From a virus: a DNA stretch of 42,545 bases. Shown here one piece after another: positions 32,302 to 39,284 of this stretch. The notes under the pieces were generated by a model. It was not told where the DNA came from, searched no databases, and saw nothing but the letters and a program-made list of their open reading frames with translations. The stretch's first letter is position 1. Each line of letters begins with the position of its first letter. The position numbers and the translations under genes are program-made. The stretch lies in IMG/VR virus record IMGVR_UViG_3300042868_004675, positions 1 to 42,545 of that record. One strand, 5' to 3'.

Positions 32302-32488
32302 GGTACTCCCCGTCACGTTGCCCCCTGCGCCCGCCTGCATGGCCCCTGTAGCCCTTCCAGAGATTCGGGCGGGGGATGATGCCCGATCCGCGATTGCCAG
32401 CCACAGGGCTTCCCTAGCGAAGGCAAACAAGCGTCTGGAATGTTCCCGCAAGTGGTACGGCGGGGTGCGTAAGAGTTTCAGTCAGTAG
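32213..32488 (+). CDS. Rz1: o-spanin lipoprotein (Rz1-like), overlapping Rz
   Basis: 91 residues in a different frame overlapping the Rz gene by 89 nt. A lipobox LTAC ends a short signal (LSALCLLPM), so the mature protein begins with a lipidated cysteine in the outer membrane. It is followed by Pro-rich sequence (VLPVTLPPAPAC), as in Rz1. AAGGTG lies before the ATG at 32213; the start at 32240 is an alternative. The C-terminus is helical. Confidence 0.78.
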   Translation: MRLNWPSARMLSALCLLPMLTACVASGSSKVLPVTLPPAPACMAPVALPEIRAGDDARSAIASHRASLAKANKRLECSRKWYGGVRKSFSQ

Positions 32489-32643
32489 TACTTCATGCTG
32501 CGAGCAAGGTTCAGCAGCAGTTTCCTGACCTCTGGGACGCCATCCAAAGCCACCAGCTTGCCAAGGGCCAGTTCTATAGCTTTGTGGCATAGAAGCCTGT
32601 CGTGGCGGTCTATGGCGAGGCGGGCGGCTTCGTCCAGGTTCAT
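32482..32643 (-). CDS. Small helical protein, unknown function
   Basis: 53 residues starting at an ATG overlapping the stop of its neighbour (ATGA). All-helical, beginning MNLDEAARLAIDRHDRLLCHKA. The end converges on the Rz1 gene with a 7-nt overlap. It appears to be the last gene of the leftward transcript on this side of attP. No family. Confidence 0.55.
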   Translation of the reverse strand: MNLDEAARLAIDRHDRLLCHKAIELALGKLVALDGVPEVRKLLLNLARSMKYY

Positions 32644-32894
32644 GTGGTTCCCTTCAGCGCGCGGATGGCGGCAGCGGCACCACGCGGGCAAACATCACAA
32701 CGCGGCTCATAGCTATCAGCCACTTGCGCCGCTTCCTCCAGCACCTCTGCGCGGATGAGGTCGATTAACCCTTCGGCAATTGCGCGAAACTCGATCTTGG
32801 CGCTTGAGTTTGCATCTGTTTCATAAGGCGTCAGGTATTGAAGGGACCAAAGCGATTTAGCCACCTTCTCCACCGGCGCGGCGCGGTCAGTCAT
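32640..32894 (-). CDS. Small protein with Cys pair, unknown function
   Basis: 84 residues with a ribosome site GGAGAA before the ATG. The C-terminal VLEEAAQVADSYEPRCDVCPRGAAAAIRAL matches the form of small phage proteins (EAA-x-VA ... CxxC ... AAAIRAL) that recur in many alphaproteobacterial prophages. The CxxC could bind a metal. Function unknown. Confidence 0.65.
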   Translation of the reverse strand: MTDRAAPVEKVAKSLWSLQYLTPYETDANSSAKIEFRAIAEGLIDLIRAEVLEEAAQVADSYEPRCDVCPRGAAAAIRALKGTT

Positions 32895-33024
32895 TGGGCT
32901 TCTCCTGTGCGGTACGGATTGGATACGAAAACGTGGGACAGGTTGCGAACGCCGGAAGAACGGGAACGCAACGTGCTGTATTATAATTCAACAACTTAGC
33001 TATTGCCTGTTTTCTGGGGGGATA

Positions 33025-33055
33025 GGGGTCGCTGGTTCGAATCCAGTCGCTCCGA
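33025..33055 (+). other. attP core containing the 3' end of a tRNA-Pro-like gene
   Basis: The segment forms a complete T-arm (33031-33047: GCTGG stem, loop TTCGAAT, CCAGT) followed by the acceptor strand CGCTCCG and discriminator A, without the CCA. The matching 5' acceptor strand would begin with C opposite G72, characteristic of bacterial tRNA-Pro. The upstream bases (a G-rich run) also recall the tRNA anticodon-variable region. Tyrosine integrases often use tRNA 3' ends, and the core lies between the lysis end and the integrase block. Two TGATACG direct repeats just downstream (about 33093-33113) may be arm sites. Confidence 0.72.
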
Positions 33056-33128
33056 ATGCAGAAACAAAGGCTTAGCCAGGTGGCCCCCAAACCTGATACG
33101 TATATGATACGGTATAGCCCGAGTTTCG

Positions 33129-33157
33129 AGGGGGAAGTCACGCGGCTTCCCCCTTTT
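33129..33157 (+). terminator. Rho-independent terminator of the rightward (late) transcript
   Basis: Stem AGGGGGAAG (33129-33137) with CTTCCCCCT (33146-33154), 8-nt loop, followed by TTTT. It lies about 640 nt beyond Rz1, past attP, and overlaps the 3' end of the minus-strand HNH gene, ending the late transcript before it runs against the integrase block. Confidence 0.78.
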
Positions 33158-33650
33158 CTATTCCCACATGCTGCCAGAAATGGCCGTTCCTGATCTTTGA
33201 AATCATCTGATGAGTGACCCCGAACAGTGGCGCAATGTCTTGGTTCCGCTTCCCGTCCCGAATCATCACCTTGATTTGCCGAACGGCATCCTCTGTCAGT
33301 TTGGCGTTCCCATTGTGTTCCCCGCGCACGGGTCCAGTGCGGTGCCGCCCGCGCTCCATCATGTCGCGGGTGTTTTGTTTCACATCGCCAAGATACAGGT
33401 GCGCCGGGTTGCAGCACGCCCGATTGTCGCAAGTATGCAGAACCATCAGATCGCCCGCCTCGTTCCCATTGGCGAGAAGGTAGGCCAGCCTTGATGTGGT
33501 CATAGGCTTCCCGTCTTTCTTGAACGAGCCGTACCCATTCTTTGACAGAGCGCCCTTCCATATCCAGCAATCAAAAGCGCCGCCTATTGCGACCTTATCA
33601 AGAAACCTGTCCCGCCAATCACGGCGAGGACGTGGGACATATTTGCTCAC
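33138..33650 (-). CDS. Free-standing HNH homing endonuclease
   Basis: 170 residues from a GTG that overlaps the integrase stop (GTGA). An HNH core: FDCWIWKGALSKNGYGSF, VLHTCDNRACCNPAHLYLG (with paired cysteines) and then a DNA-binding tail with a helix-turn-helix (NQDIAPLFGVTHQMISKI). It sits just downstream of the integrase in the same direction. The terminator for the opposite strand uses its last codons. Confidence 0.9.
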   Translation of the reverse strand: MSKYVPRPRRDWRDRFLDKVAIGGAFDCWIWKGALSKNGYGSFKKDGKPMTTSRLAYLLANGNEAGDLMVLHTCDNRACCNPAHLYLGDVKQNTRDMMERGRHRTGPVRGEHNGNAKLTEDAVRQIKVMIRDGKRNQDIAPLFGVTHQMISKIRNGHFWQHVGIEKGEAA

Positions 33651-34810
33651 TTATCTGCCCTCCGATGATGACCATAAACCCTCTCAATGGTCGAGGCATC
33701 CGCCCCCAGAACCTCGGCAGTCTCCCAGATCGTCAGGGGCTTCTGAGCGGGTCTAGCGCCCTTGGCCTCACGGCCCCACAGGAGCCAACTGGCGGCGGTG
33801 TGGCGAAGGGTGTGCGGGGTAACGTCTTCCCCCAGCCCAGCGGCTTCCCTGACGGTGTTCCAGGCGCGGCGCATCTTGGTCACGCGCTGGCCTTTGTAGT
33901 GAAGAACTCCCGATACCACACCTCTTCTATCATCAAGGCTCCTCCATCCCACCAAATGACCTTGAAGCCTTCCAGATATGCGAACAGGTGGACGCCGCTT
34001 ACTGGTTTCTTTGTCATCGCTTCCTCTGCGATAGATAACGCCTCTCTCAAGGTCGATATGCCCGCCTCGTCTAGCCGCGCCCCATCCAAGTCCAACGATA
34101 GCGTCATGGCGTGTTCCTGTGTAAATACCGATTAAGATAAATCTTTGAACGTGGCTGTAGTCCGTGAACTGCACGGCACCTTTCGCAGCCTTGTGGCCTT
34201 CCCGCGATAGACGGCGGCAGGCACGGAGCAGGGCGGCAACCTCATCCCTTGTCAGCCACCTTTCGCGGCGGCTTTCTGCCTTTGGCAGGCTGACTTTTGG
34301 CACGGCTTCCAGTGGGCTTTCCCGGTGCCAGTGGTTTATTGCCGCTTGCAAAGACTTCAATTCCTGTCTCGCGGTAGACGGCTTTATCAAACGCCCTGAC
34401 CGCTTTTGCGACTCCAACAAGCGCGAGGGCGATGACGGCGGCTTCGTTCGGCGTGAGATATATTCTCGACACGTAGAACCTTTCACATCAGCTAGTGACT
34501 TGTCGCCCCAATAGGCACTCAGCGCCTTGCAGTGGTATCTGATCGTTTCCCGGCTGGGGCTGTCGGCGGGTAAATCGGTCAGGTACAGCATCAGAACATC
34601 AGCACACGCGACATTGCTTAGGCTGCGTGTTCCGGTGTCTGGTCGGTAGTGGCTGGCGAGGTAGTCCTTGAGGGCTTGCATTGCCCCGTCAGCATTCTCT
34701 GTAGAGCATCCTGTGCTAACTTCCTTCGCTCCGTCCCTGATAACGTAGACGGCCTGACGGCCCTTCTGGCGTTTGACGTAGAGCCTCGCTCCTTTGCTCG
34801 GGCGCGACAT
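33647..34810 (-). CDS. int: Tyrosine-family integrase
   Basis: 387 residues, ATG preceded by GGAGGG. The N-terminal arm-binding/core region is basic. The catalytic domain carries Arg234 (TGTRHDA), His333-x-x-Arg336 (HTLRH) and the nucleophile Tyr379 in ERVYGH. It catalyses site-specific recombination between attP (about 600 bp away) and a host tRNA gene. The 5' end overlaps the excisionase gene by 193 nt. The upstream reading frame stays open past the ATG, but the sequence before it is low-quality, so the ATG is chosen. Confidence 0.93.
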   Translation of the reverse strand: MSRPSKGARLYVKRQKGRQAVYVIRDGAKEVSTGCSTENADGAMQALKDYLASHYRPDTGTRSLSNVACADVLMLYLTDLPADSPSRETIRYHCKALSAYWGDKSLADVKGSTCREYISRRTKPPSSPSRLLESQKRSGRLIKPSTARQELKSLQAAINHWHRESPLEAVPKVSLPKAESRRERWLTRDEVAALLRACRRLSREGHKAAKGAVQFTDYSHVQRFILIGIYTGTRHDAIVGLGWGAARRGGHIDLERGVIYRRGSDDKETSKRRPPVRISGRLQGHLVGWRSLDDRRGVVSGVLHYKGQRVTKMRRAWNTVREAAGLGEDVTPHTLRHTAASWLLWGREAKGARPAQKPLTIWETAEVLGADASTIERVYGHHRRADK

Positions 34811-34974
34811 AAATCCCTCCAGGTTTCTATATCTTCTTCGGTGACAAGGTATTGTCTCCCGACCAATTCGGCTGACAGTTCCCCGGCGCGGATCGCGGCG
34901 CGGAGCGTGTTGACTGTGGCTCCCCCATGCGGGAAGCACTCTTTCACGGCAACGGGCAGGGGCATCGGGGTCAT
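34618..34974 (-). CDS. xis: Excisionase-like helix-turn-helix protein, overlapping integrase
   Basis: 118 residues. The first 50 fit a short winged helix with VAVKECFPHGGATVNTLRAAIRAGE and LVGRQYLVTEEDIETW, the pattern of Xis/HTH_17 DNA binders that direct integrase to excise. The tail (RARAKERGSTSNARRAV, then basic) overlaps the integrase gene in another frame for 193 nt. Its ATG overlaps the preceding HNH gene's stop (ATGA) with GAGGAAA upstream; a GTG at 35001 is an alternative. Confidence 0.72.
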   Translation of the reverse strand: MTPMPLPVAVKECFPHGGATVNTLRAAIRAGELSAELVGRQYLVTEEDIETWRDLCRARAKERGSTSNARRAVRPSTLSGTERRKLAQDALQRMLTGQCKPSRTTSPATTDQTPEHAA

Positions 34975-35279
34975 GTCGGTGACAGTTTCCTCTTGGGCCA
35001 CTTGTACTTCCGCTTAATGCCAGCGGCGGCTTTCTTCTGCCGATCCGCTTTTGCCATAACGGGGCGGTCTTCTTCGTGCGTCTTGAGGCGATGGCACTTG
35101 CCACACAGCACGGCGCAGTTGTCGAGTGTCGGTTCACCGCCAAGGCCGTCTGGCTTAACGTGGTCAAATTCTGGAAGACCAATTATCCGAAGGCCACAAC
35201 TTTCACAGTGCGGTTTATCGTCAATGAGGCACCGCTTATAGGCGTCCCATTTGACAGTTTTGGAGAATTCACGCCGCAT
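34971..35279 (-). CDS. HNH endonuclease (zinc-containing)
   Basis: 102 residues with CESCG, then LPEFDHVKPDGLGG, LDNCAVLCGKCHRLK: a compact HNH/zinc nuclease with paired cysteines and a D-H catalytic pair. GGGAG precedes the chosen ATG (MRREFSK). It overlaps the AP2-HNH gene by 11 nt and the excisionase gene by 4 nt. HNH proteins of this short kind can be packaging-associated or homing enzymes; here, in the lysogeny block, homing seems likelier. Confidence 0.8.
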   Translation of the reverse strand: MRREFSKTVKWDAYKRCLIDDKPHCESCGLRIIGLPEFDHVKPDGLGGEPTLDNCAVLCGKCHRLKTHEEDRPVMAKADRQKKAAAGIKRKYKWPKRKLSPT

Positions 35280-35787
35280 TGTTTCTCCCGTGGTTTGGGT
35301 GAAAGCCATACTTGCGTTCACCTTCCCACCGCGCCGCTATGGCTTCGGAAATTTCCGCAAATCGTCCAAGGTGGTGATTGCGCCCATTCACCTTTATAGT
35401 GGCAATCCACAGTCCACGGTCTTTGTCCCAGATTACGCCAACGTGTCCACTAGTGTTGCGACTGCCCTTGCTAACATTTCTGTTGTTTTCGGTTCGAGTA
35501 ACCTTCCTTAGATTTACAAGCCGATTGTCATCACGGCGGTGATTTATGTGATCTACAAACTCCGGTTCTTCGCCATAAACGAACTTCCAAATTATGCGAT
35601 GGGTGTAATAAGTCTTCCCGCCAATTCTGCCGCACAAATAGCCCATCTTCATGGGCGTACACATTGCCTTGGTCCACGCATCCCGTGCATTGAAGGATGC
35701 GTTTCCATCGCGTGGTTGCCAGTACAGATGACCCTCATCTGGATCATAAACCAATAGGGCGCGAAGCTCTTGGTGGCTGGGAAGCAT
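35269..35787 (-). CDS. AP2-domain HNH homing endonuclease
   Basis: 172 residues. An HNH core (THRIIWKFVYGEEP, FVDHINHRRDDNRLVNLR) is followed by an AP2-type DNA-binding domain (SGHVGVIWDKDRGLWIA, HHLGRFAEISEA). This arrangement is typical of homing enzymes. The ATG at 35787 overlaps the neighbour's stop (TAATG); an upstream GTG is possible. Somewhat AT-richer than the surrounding genes, as expected for a recent arrival. Confidence 0.9.
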   Translation of the reverse strand: MLPSHQELRALLVYDPDEGHLYWQPRDGNASFNARDAWTKAMCTPMKMGYLCGRIGGKTYYTHRIIWKFVYGEEPEFVDHINHRRDDNRLVNLRKVTRTENNRNVSKGSRNTSGHVGVIWDKDRGLWIATIKVNGRNHHLGRFAEISEAIAARWEGERKYGFHPNHGRNNAA

Positions 35788-36077
35788 TAGCGCCACTCAA
35801 AAATGAATGGCACTTCGTCGTTCAGGTCAATCTGAGCACCTGGAAACACTTCCTTGGCCTTTGCCACGAACTGTTCCGGCCTCTCTGCCGTGCCATCCTT
35901 GCGCTTGACAGACAGGCTGAAGAACTTGTTGCCGTTCTTGCTTTCCTTGAGCCAACCGGAAAGCCAATAGTCGTGGCCGTCCACGTTGATGCTGCCGTTG
36001 TAGTCCGGGTGGCTGTCCTTTTCCTTCTTGTTGTTGCGGAAAAGTGCGCCACGGTTGGTATTGTCAAAATCAGCCAT
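35787..36077 (-). CDS. Small conserved phage protein near recombination genes
   Basis: 96 residues: [21 protein letters not shown], then [27 protein letters not shown] and an acidic/hydrophobic C-terminus ([10 protein letters not shown]). The NRGALF-N-K and WL-S-K-G-x-FFSLSVK motifs recur in single-strand-binding-like small proteins of phages and conjugative elements. It lies in the ERF operon, so an ssDNA-related role is possible but unproven. Confidence 0.65.
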   Translation of the reverse strand: MADFDNTNRGALFRNNKKEKDSHPDYNGSINVDGHDYWLSGWLKESKNGNKFFSLSVKRKDGTAERPEQFVAKAKEVFPGAQIDLNDEVPFIFEWR

Positions 36078-36571
36078 TATGCGGCCTCCTGAATTAAGAT
36101 TGTGAAGTCAATGCCAAGTAGATTGCTGATGATGTGCAGGGCGCGTTCCTTGGCCTCCTGAAAGGTCTTGCGGCCCATTGCGTCACGGCGCTGGCTATCA
36201 GCGGTCCAGATCGTGACGGCCTTCTCGTCAATCGCCACAACGCTGTATTTGTCGAGCGACTTTGCCTTAGTCGCCAGCGTCATTGCTTCTGAATTGTTGG
36301 CGCAGACAATGCGCGTTTCAGAGCAGAACCCTGCCTTGATGAGCGACCACTTGCGAAGGTGTTCAGGCGAGGGGAAGTCATCCGCCATTTCTTCCGGCAA
36401 ATTCTTCCAAGCCTCATTCACCACAGCGAAGAAGTGGTCGTGGCTTGACTTGCTGCGGTGTTCGGCCATCTGCCAGCCATGCACTGCGCCAACGTCGAGT
36501 TTCACTCGCTTGGGGTGGAGGCACCGGAATAGCCCGTTGCCTTCGTAGAGCATGGGGAGTGTGTCGCTCAT
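36077..36571 (-). CDS. Conserved protein beside the recombinase (DUF1367-like, tentative)
   Basis: 164 residues. Conserved-looking blocks: [37 protein letters not shown] and a C-terminal helix ([21 protein letters not shown]). The HDHFFA-x-NEAWKNLP block resembles DUF1367 and other phage proteins of unknown function near recombination genes. ATG overlaps the ERF gene stop (ATGA); the stop touches the next gene's start. Confidence 0.6.
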   Translation of the reverse strand: MSDTLPMLYEGNGLFRCLHPKRVKLDVGAVHGWQMAEHRSKSSHDHFFAVVNEAWKNLPEEMADDFPSPEHLRKWSLIKAGFCSETRIVCANNSEAMTLATKAKSLDKYSVVAIDEKAVTIWTADSQRRDAMGRKTFQEAKERALHIISNLLGIDFTILIQEAA

Positions 36572-37203
36572 GCCGCCACCGTGGCTTTCAGTTCCGACAG
36601 GCGGTCATTGTACTCAACGCGCAGTTCGTCGAGGAAGTCAGGCGGCAGCGCGTCAATCGTCGTGACGTTGGACTGATACCAAGCCTTGAGCGTGGTGACA
36701 GACGCGGCCTGACGAATGTCCTTCACCAGCTTTGAGTATGTGTCACGGCTTCCGGCCTTCGATGCGCCGGGGGTGCCGTTGGCTGCAACCATCACAGGCG
36801 GCTCAAACTTCACATGCTGGTCGTTGTCGGGATCGTCACCCGTTTCGAGAACAAATGTCTTGAGCAACGCATATTTGAAGGCGTAGCTGATTGCCTTTCC
36901 TGGCCCCTTGTCTTGGCTGTCGATGCCGTACCCAAGGCTGTCAACGATGATCTGGTCAGAGCGGTCATCAATGTTGACGAACACGACCTTGCACTGAAGC
37001 TGAGTGCGGTTGCCTTCCTGCGTCACCTTGTAATCGGTGGGGTAGCAAACGATACCGTGCTTCACCAGCAGCGGGTTGATGGCTTTGGCAACCTTGTCGT
37101 GGCTTACATAGCTGTACTGCATCCCTGACTTCCTCTCCTTCTGGAGGTAGTCAAGTTCCTGCATCACGGCGTTGATGCGCTGAAGGATGTTCTTAGTAGT
37201 CAC
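36568..37203 (-). CDS. erf: ERF-family single-strand annealing protein
   Basis: 211 residues from a GTG with GGAGAAG close upstream. Typical ERF features: an opening helix, SYVSHDKVAKAINPLLVKHGI, CKVVFVNIDDRSDQIIVDSLGYG, then DSQDKGPGKAISYAFKYALLKTFVLETGDDPD, the family hallmark. A Gly/Ser linker precedes a helical tail. ERF proteins anneal complementary single strands and help circularise phage DNA. That fits a circularly permuted genome. Confidence 0.92.
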   Translation of the reverse strand: MTTKNILQRINAVMQELDYLQKERKSGMQYSYVSHDKVAKAINPLLVKHGIVCYPTDYKVTQEGNRTQLQCKVVFVNIDDRSDQIIVDSLGYGIDSQDKGPGKAISYAFKYALLKTFVLETGDDPDNDQHVKFEPPVMVAANGTPGASKAGSRDTYSKLVKDIRQAASVTTLKAWYQSNVTTIDALPPDFLDELRVEYNDRLSELKATVAA

Positions 37204-37381
37204 GGCGCTTCTCCTGTATGTGGCGTGGGTGGAAGCAGACAGCTTCGAAGCATTCGTCTTCGCTGGCTTCCGGGTGTTCCGCGCGGTAATCCTCCATCAG
37301 GTCAAAGAGGCTTTCGTAGGCGCGGCGTTCAATCTCAAGCGGGTCAATCTGTGTTGTGGCAAAACGTGTCATGATGCTCAC
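37193..37381 (-). CDS. Small acidic protein
   Basis: 62 residues from a GTG overlapping the neighbouring stop (GTGA), or 59 from an ATG 9 nt further on. Acidic, helical: LEIERRAYESLFDLMEDYRAE, then EASEDECFEAVCFHP with an ECFEAVCF cysteine pair. It overlaps the ERF start by 11 nt. No family. Confidence 0.5.
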   Translation of the reverse strand: MSIMTRFATTQIDPLEIERRAYESLFDLMEDYRAEHPEASEDECFEAVCFHPRHIQEKRRDY

Positions 37382-37458
37382 CAGTTGATTGCAGCGAGAA
37401 AACCAATGCTAAATGCGATGAAGCCAGCGAGGGCGTTGACGGGAAGGGACCAAGCCAT
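37378..37458 (-). CDS. 26-residue membrane microprotein
   Basis: Begins MAWSLPVNALAG and is essentially a single membrane helix (ALAGFIAFSIGFLAAINW). Its ATG overlaps the stop of the upstream gene (TGATG) and its stop overlaps the next start, so it is coupled in the leftward operon. Too short for family assignment; the overlaps at both ends support that it is translated. Confidence 0.5.
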   Translation of the reverse strand: MAWSLPVNALAGFIAFSIGFLAAINW

Positions 37459-37673
37459 CACCACTGCCTTTCCAGTTCGTTGATGCGCTCCCAAACTACG
37501 GTCATCTGGTCTTCGTCTTCGATCTGGTCGAAGAGGTCGAACAGCGCGGCTAGCTTGGTTTCGCCCCGGCCACGCGGCGCATCTTCATCGCCGTCATGGC
37601 AGTCAAGACAGGCTTCCCAGTCGGCGCTGCGGTCAGGGATGGGCGGGCATACGTATGATGTGATGACCTGCAT
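37458..37673 (-). CDS. Small acidic protein with Cys pair
   Basis: 71 residues, ATG just after the upstream stop. It contains a possible metal site (CLDCHDGDE) and an acidic helical C-terminus (LFDLFDQIEDEDQMTVV, WERINELERQW). Small acidic proteins of this kind are frequent in early phage operons and sometimes block host enzymes or mimic DNA. No family recognised. Confidence 0.55.
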   Translation of the reverse strand: MQVITSYVCPPIPDRSADWEACLDCHDGDEDAPRGRGETKLAALFDLFDQIEDEDQMTVVWERINELERQW

Positions 37674-37674
37674 C

Positions 37675-38031
37675 TCAGCGCCCCATCTGCATGTCGCGGA
37701 GGTAGTCGCCCCGGTCATCGCCATACTCCGCGTGGTCATCAATGATGCACTCGCGCACCTTGTCGCCAAGGTCTTTCCAGTCGTATTCGAACGAACGCTG
37801 GATCAGCTTCCAGAGGTCAGGGTCAGACTTCTCGTCAACGCTGAACTCGTCGGTCCACTTCGTCTGCTCAAACGTGATTGAGGTGATTTCCCAGTTGCGA
37901 GTGTCTTCGTAGTCAAGGTCCAACGTGCAGTCGAACTCAGCGACGAAGCCCCGCTTGATGGTGTTCAGGATGGGGTCACGGCCTGTGTTGGCGACGAGGG
38001 TCAGGGTGTAGGGGATGTGAAGGGTTGGCAT
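37675..38031 (-). CDS. Hypothetical protein of the leftward early operon
   Basis: 118 residues, acidic, beta-rich at the start (MPTLHIPYTLTLVAN, RGFVAEFDCTLDLDY) and helical at the end. The ATG overlaps the upstream stop (TGATG), with GGAGGTG upstream. Trp/Tyr-rich (DLWKLIQRSFEYDWKDLG). No family recognised; an early, possibly host-directed role is inferred only from place. Confidence 0.6.
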   Translation of the reverse strand: MPTLHIPYTLTLVANTGRDPILNTIKRGFVAEFDCTLDLDYEDTRNWEITSITFEQTKWTDEFSVDEKSDPDLWKLIQRSFEYDWKDLGDKVRECIIDDHAEYGDDRGDYLRDMQMGR

Positions 38032-38222
38032 CACAGCACCTCCACGTTCATCAGGCGGCGGGCGCGTTCGGCATAGTGAGCAGCCCATTCCTGCGCTTCA
38101 ATTGCGTCATCGTTCCAGCGCGTGTTGCGGAGGTTCATGGCGCGGGCGGTGTACTCGGCAGAAAGCACTTGGCACTGAAGCGCGCGGTACTGAGCGTCTG
38201 TGAGGTGGGCGAAGCGTGCCAT
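38031..38222 (-). CDS. Small helical protein of the leftward early operon
   Basis: 63 residues, starting after a GGAGGGG ribosome site. Ala/Arg-rich helices: AHLTDAQYRALQCQVLSAEY, MNLRNTRWNDDAIEA and EWAAHYAERARRLMN. It overlaps its downstream neighbour by one base. No family. Confidence 0.6.
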   Translation of the reverse strand: MARFAHLTDAQYRALQCQVLSAEYTARAMNLRNTRWNDDAIEAQEWAAHYAERARRLMNVEVL

Positions 38223-38223
38223 G

Positions 38224-38403
38224 TTAACCCCTCCGCTCAATGAGAATTTCGCGGGCGCGTTCCAGAAGCTTTTCAGCATCGTGGGCGTTGTCACGGCCAA
38301 GATTGCGAGCCGCACCAAATGCGTCCGACTTGCTGTGAAGGAAAAGTCGGCCAGCGATGTACTGGGCGCAGTTTTCAAAGGACAGTTTAGTTGCTGTGGT
38401 CAT
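38224..38403 (-). CDS. First gene of the PL operon, small helical protein
   Basis: 59 residues, MTTATKLSFENCAQ onward, with two helices (FGAARNLGRDNAHDA, EKLLERAREILIERR). GGGAGA precedes the ATG and the PL promoter lies just upstream with a leader of about 23 nt. As the first gene transcribed after induction it may be an early regulatory or anti-host protein, but I recognise no family. Confidence 0.6.
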   Translation of the reverse strand: MTTATKLSFENCAQYIAGRLFLHSKSDAFGAARNLGRDNAHDAEKLLERAREILIERRG

Positions 38404-38432
38404 TGTGGTGTCTCCCGATCTGCTATGGTGCT

Positions 38433-38461
38433 AATATGCACAACGCATAGTCGGAAGTCAA
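38433..38461 (-). promoter_or_regulatory. Leftward promoter (PL)
   Basis: On the minus strand, -35 TTGACT (38461-38456) and -10 CATATT (38438-38433) with the ideal 17-bp spacer. The expected start is near 38426, about 23 nt before the first leftward gene. An operator palindrome lies across the -10 and spacer, so CI (and Cro) can occlude it. Confidence 0.75.
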
Positions 38462-38497
38462 CAGCAAAACGCATACTCATCGCATATTTGTTATGCG
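38435..38497. promoter_or_regulatory. OL operator cluster for CI/Cro
   Basis: Includes a TATGC-ACAAC-GCATA palindrome (38435-38449) inside PL, a half-site CGCATA at 38470-38475 and a perfect 17-mer CGCATA-TTTGT-TATGCG (38481-38497). The same GCATA/TATGC words recur on the other side of cI, so this is the left operator region of a lambda-like switch. Confidence 0.7.
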
Positions 38498-38518
38498 CCG
38501 CAGAATCAGGGGAGGGGG

Positions 38519-39226
38519 CTAGGCTTTCCGGTAGTAGCCTAAAACCTTGCCAACAACGGCTATTTCCTCGCCGTCCTTTACATCGGCAGGGCGGATCACA
38601 AGGGGCTTGTGAACGGGGTTCGTGCTGTCCGGTATAAGGTGAAGGACGCCGGCCGCAACCGACTTCACGACCTTTACAGTGGCCTCAAACAGGCCAGCCC
38701 GCCGCCGCTCGACAATCACCACATCATCAGGTGCAACAGGGCCGTGCCACTCTACGCACACCGCGTATTCCCCAGGCTTTGCCCTGCGGTCAATCGAATC
38801 GCCCTGAATTTCGAGGGCGAACTGCAAATGCTTGGGGAACCGCGCATCCCCTGAGATTGGCAGGGTAGATAGCTCGTTTTCCGGTGAATACGTTTCTTGC
38901 CAGATGCCTGCTCTGACAAATCCTTTAACTGGCATTCCTTCCCCATCAACCACTGGAGCCTGTCGCGCTCCATTATCTGACCTAGAGGTAGTATTTTTAC
39001 GCCCCGTCAAAAGAAATTCAAGTGAGACATTAAAAAATTTCGCATATCGCATCGCAGCATCCCGGCGCAGGCCGCGCGATCCGTTCTCATGCGCGGCATA
39101 CGTCTGATAATTAATGCCCATTGCCGTGGCAGCTTCCGCAGCCGTTTCAAACATGCGCTCTCGCGCAGCCTTCAGACGCTCATGAATTTCCATTAGGTCA
39201 AACTCTGGTAGGTCATCCTCCAGCAT
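38519..39226 (-). CDS. cI: CI-type repressor with LexA/S24 self-cleaving domain
   Basis: 235 residues from the chosen ATG; 39193 or the GTG at 39262 are alternatives. An N-terminal XRE helix-turn-helix (FETAAEAATAMGINYQTYAAHENG) recognises the operators. The C-terminal LexA-type domain shows the Ala-Gly cleavage site in FVRAGIW, the catalytic Ser in IQGDSIDRR and a Lys in KVVKSV. Damage sensing through RecA would trigger self-cleavage and induction. Divergent from cro and flanked by operators on both sides. Confidence 0.88.
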   Translation of the reverse strand: MLEDDLPEFDLMEIHERLKAARERMFETAAEAATAMGINYQTYAAHENGSRGLRRDAAMRYAKFFNVSLEFLLTGRKNTTSRSDNGARQAPVVDGEGMPVKGFVRAGIWQETYSPENELSTLPISGDARFPKHLQFALEIQGDSIDRRAKPGEYAVCVEWHGPVAPDDVVIVERRRAGLFEATVKVVKSVAAGVLHLIPDSTNPVHKPLVIRPADVKDGEEIAVVGKVLGYYRKA

Positions 39227-39255
39227 TTTTAATGCGCGGTCCTCTGCAATAGGCG

Positions 39256-39284
39256 TTGACACGATTATGCGAAACGCCTATAGG
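39256..39284 (+). promoter_or_regulatory. Rightward promoter (PR)
   Basis: -35 TTGACA (39256-39261) and -10 TATAGG (39279-39284) separated by exactly 17 bp. The expected start is at about 39291-39292, that is, at the Cro ATG, so the Cro message may be leaderless. A TATGCG half-site (39266-39271) lies in the spacer. Confidence 0.75.

Noticed and set aside
33011-33055. A full tRNA gene at the attP core
   Set aside because: Only the T-arm and 3' acceptor strand are present; there is no D-arm or 5' acceptor strand.
32887-33570. A 227-aa minus-strand frame reading SDWIRTSDPYPP through attP
   Set aside because: The motif is a well-known artefact of translating tRNA T-arms; it is the tRNA-like attP core, not a gene.
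33880-34107. A 75-aa frame inside the integrase gene on the same strand
   Set aside because: It overlaps the catalytic domain of the integrase (conserved Arg and His boxes) and lacks a translation start signal.
34242-34472. A protein-like 76-aa frame (MSRIYLTPNEAA...) inside the integrase gene
   Set aside because: Integrase motifs are continuous across this stretch in another frame of the same strand; the nested frame has no ribosome site and no family.
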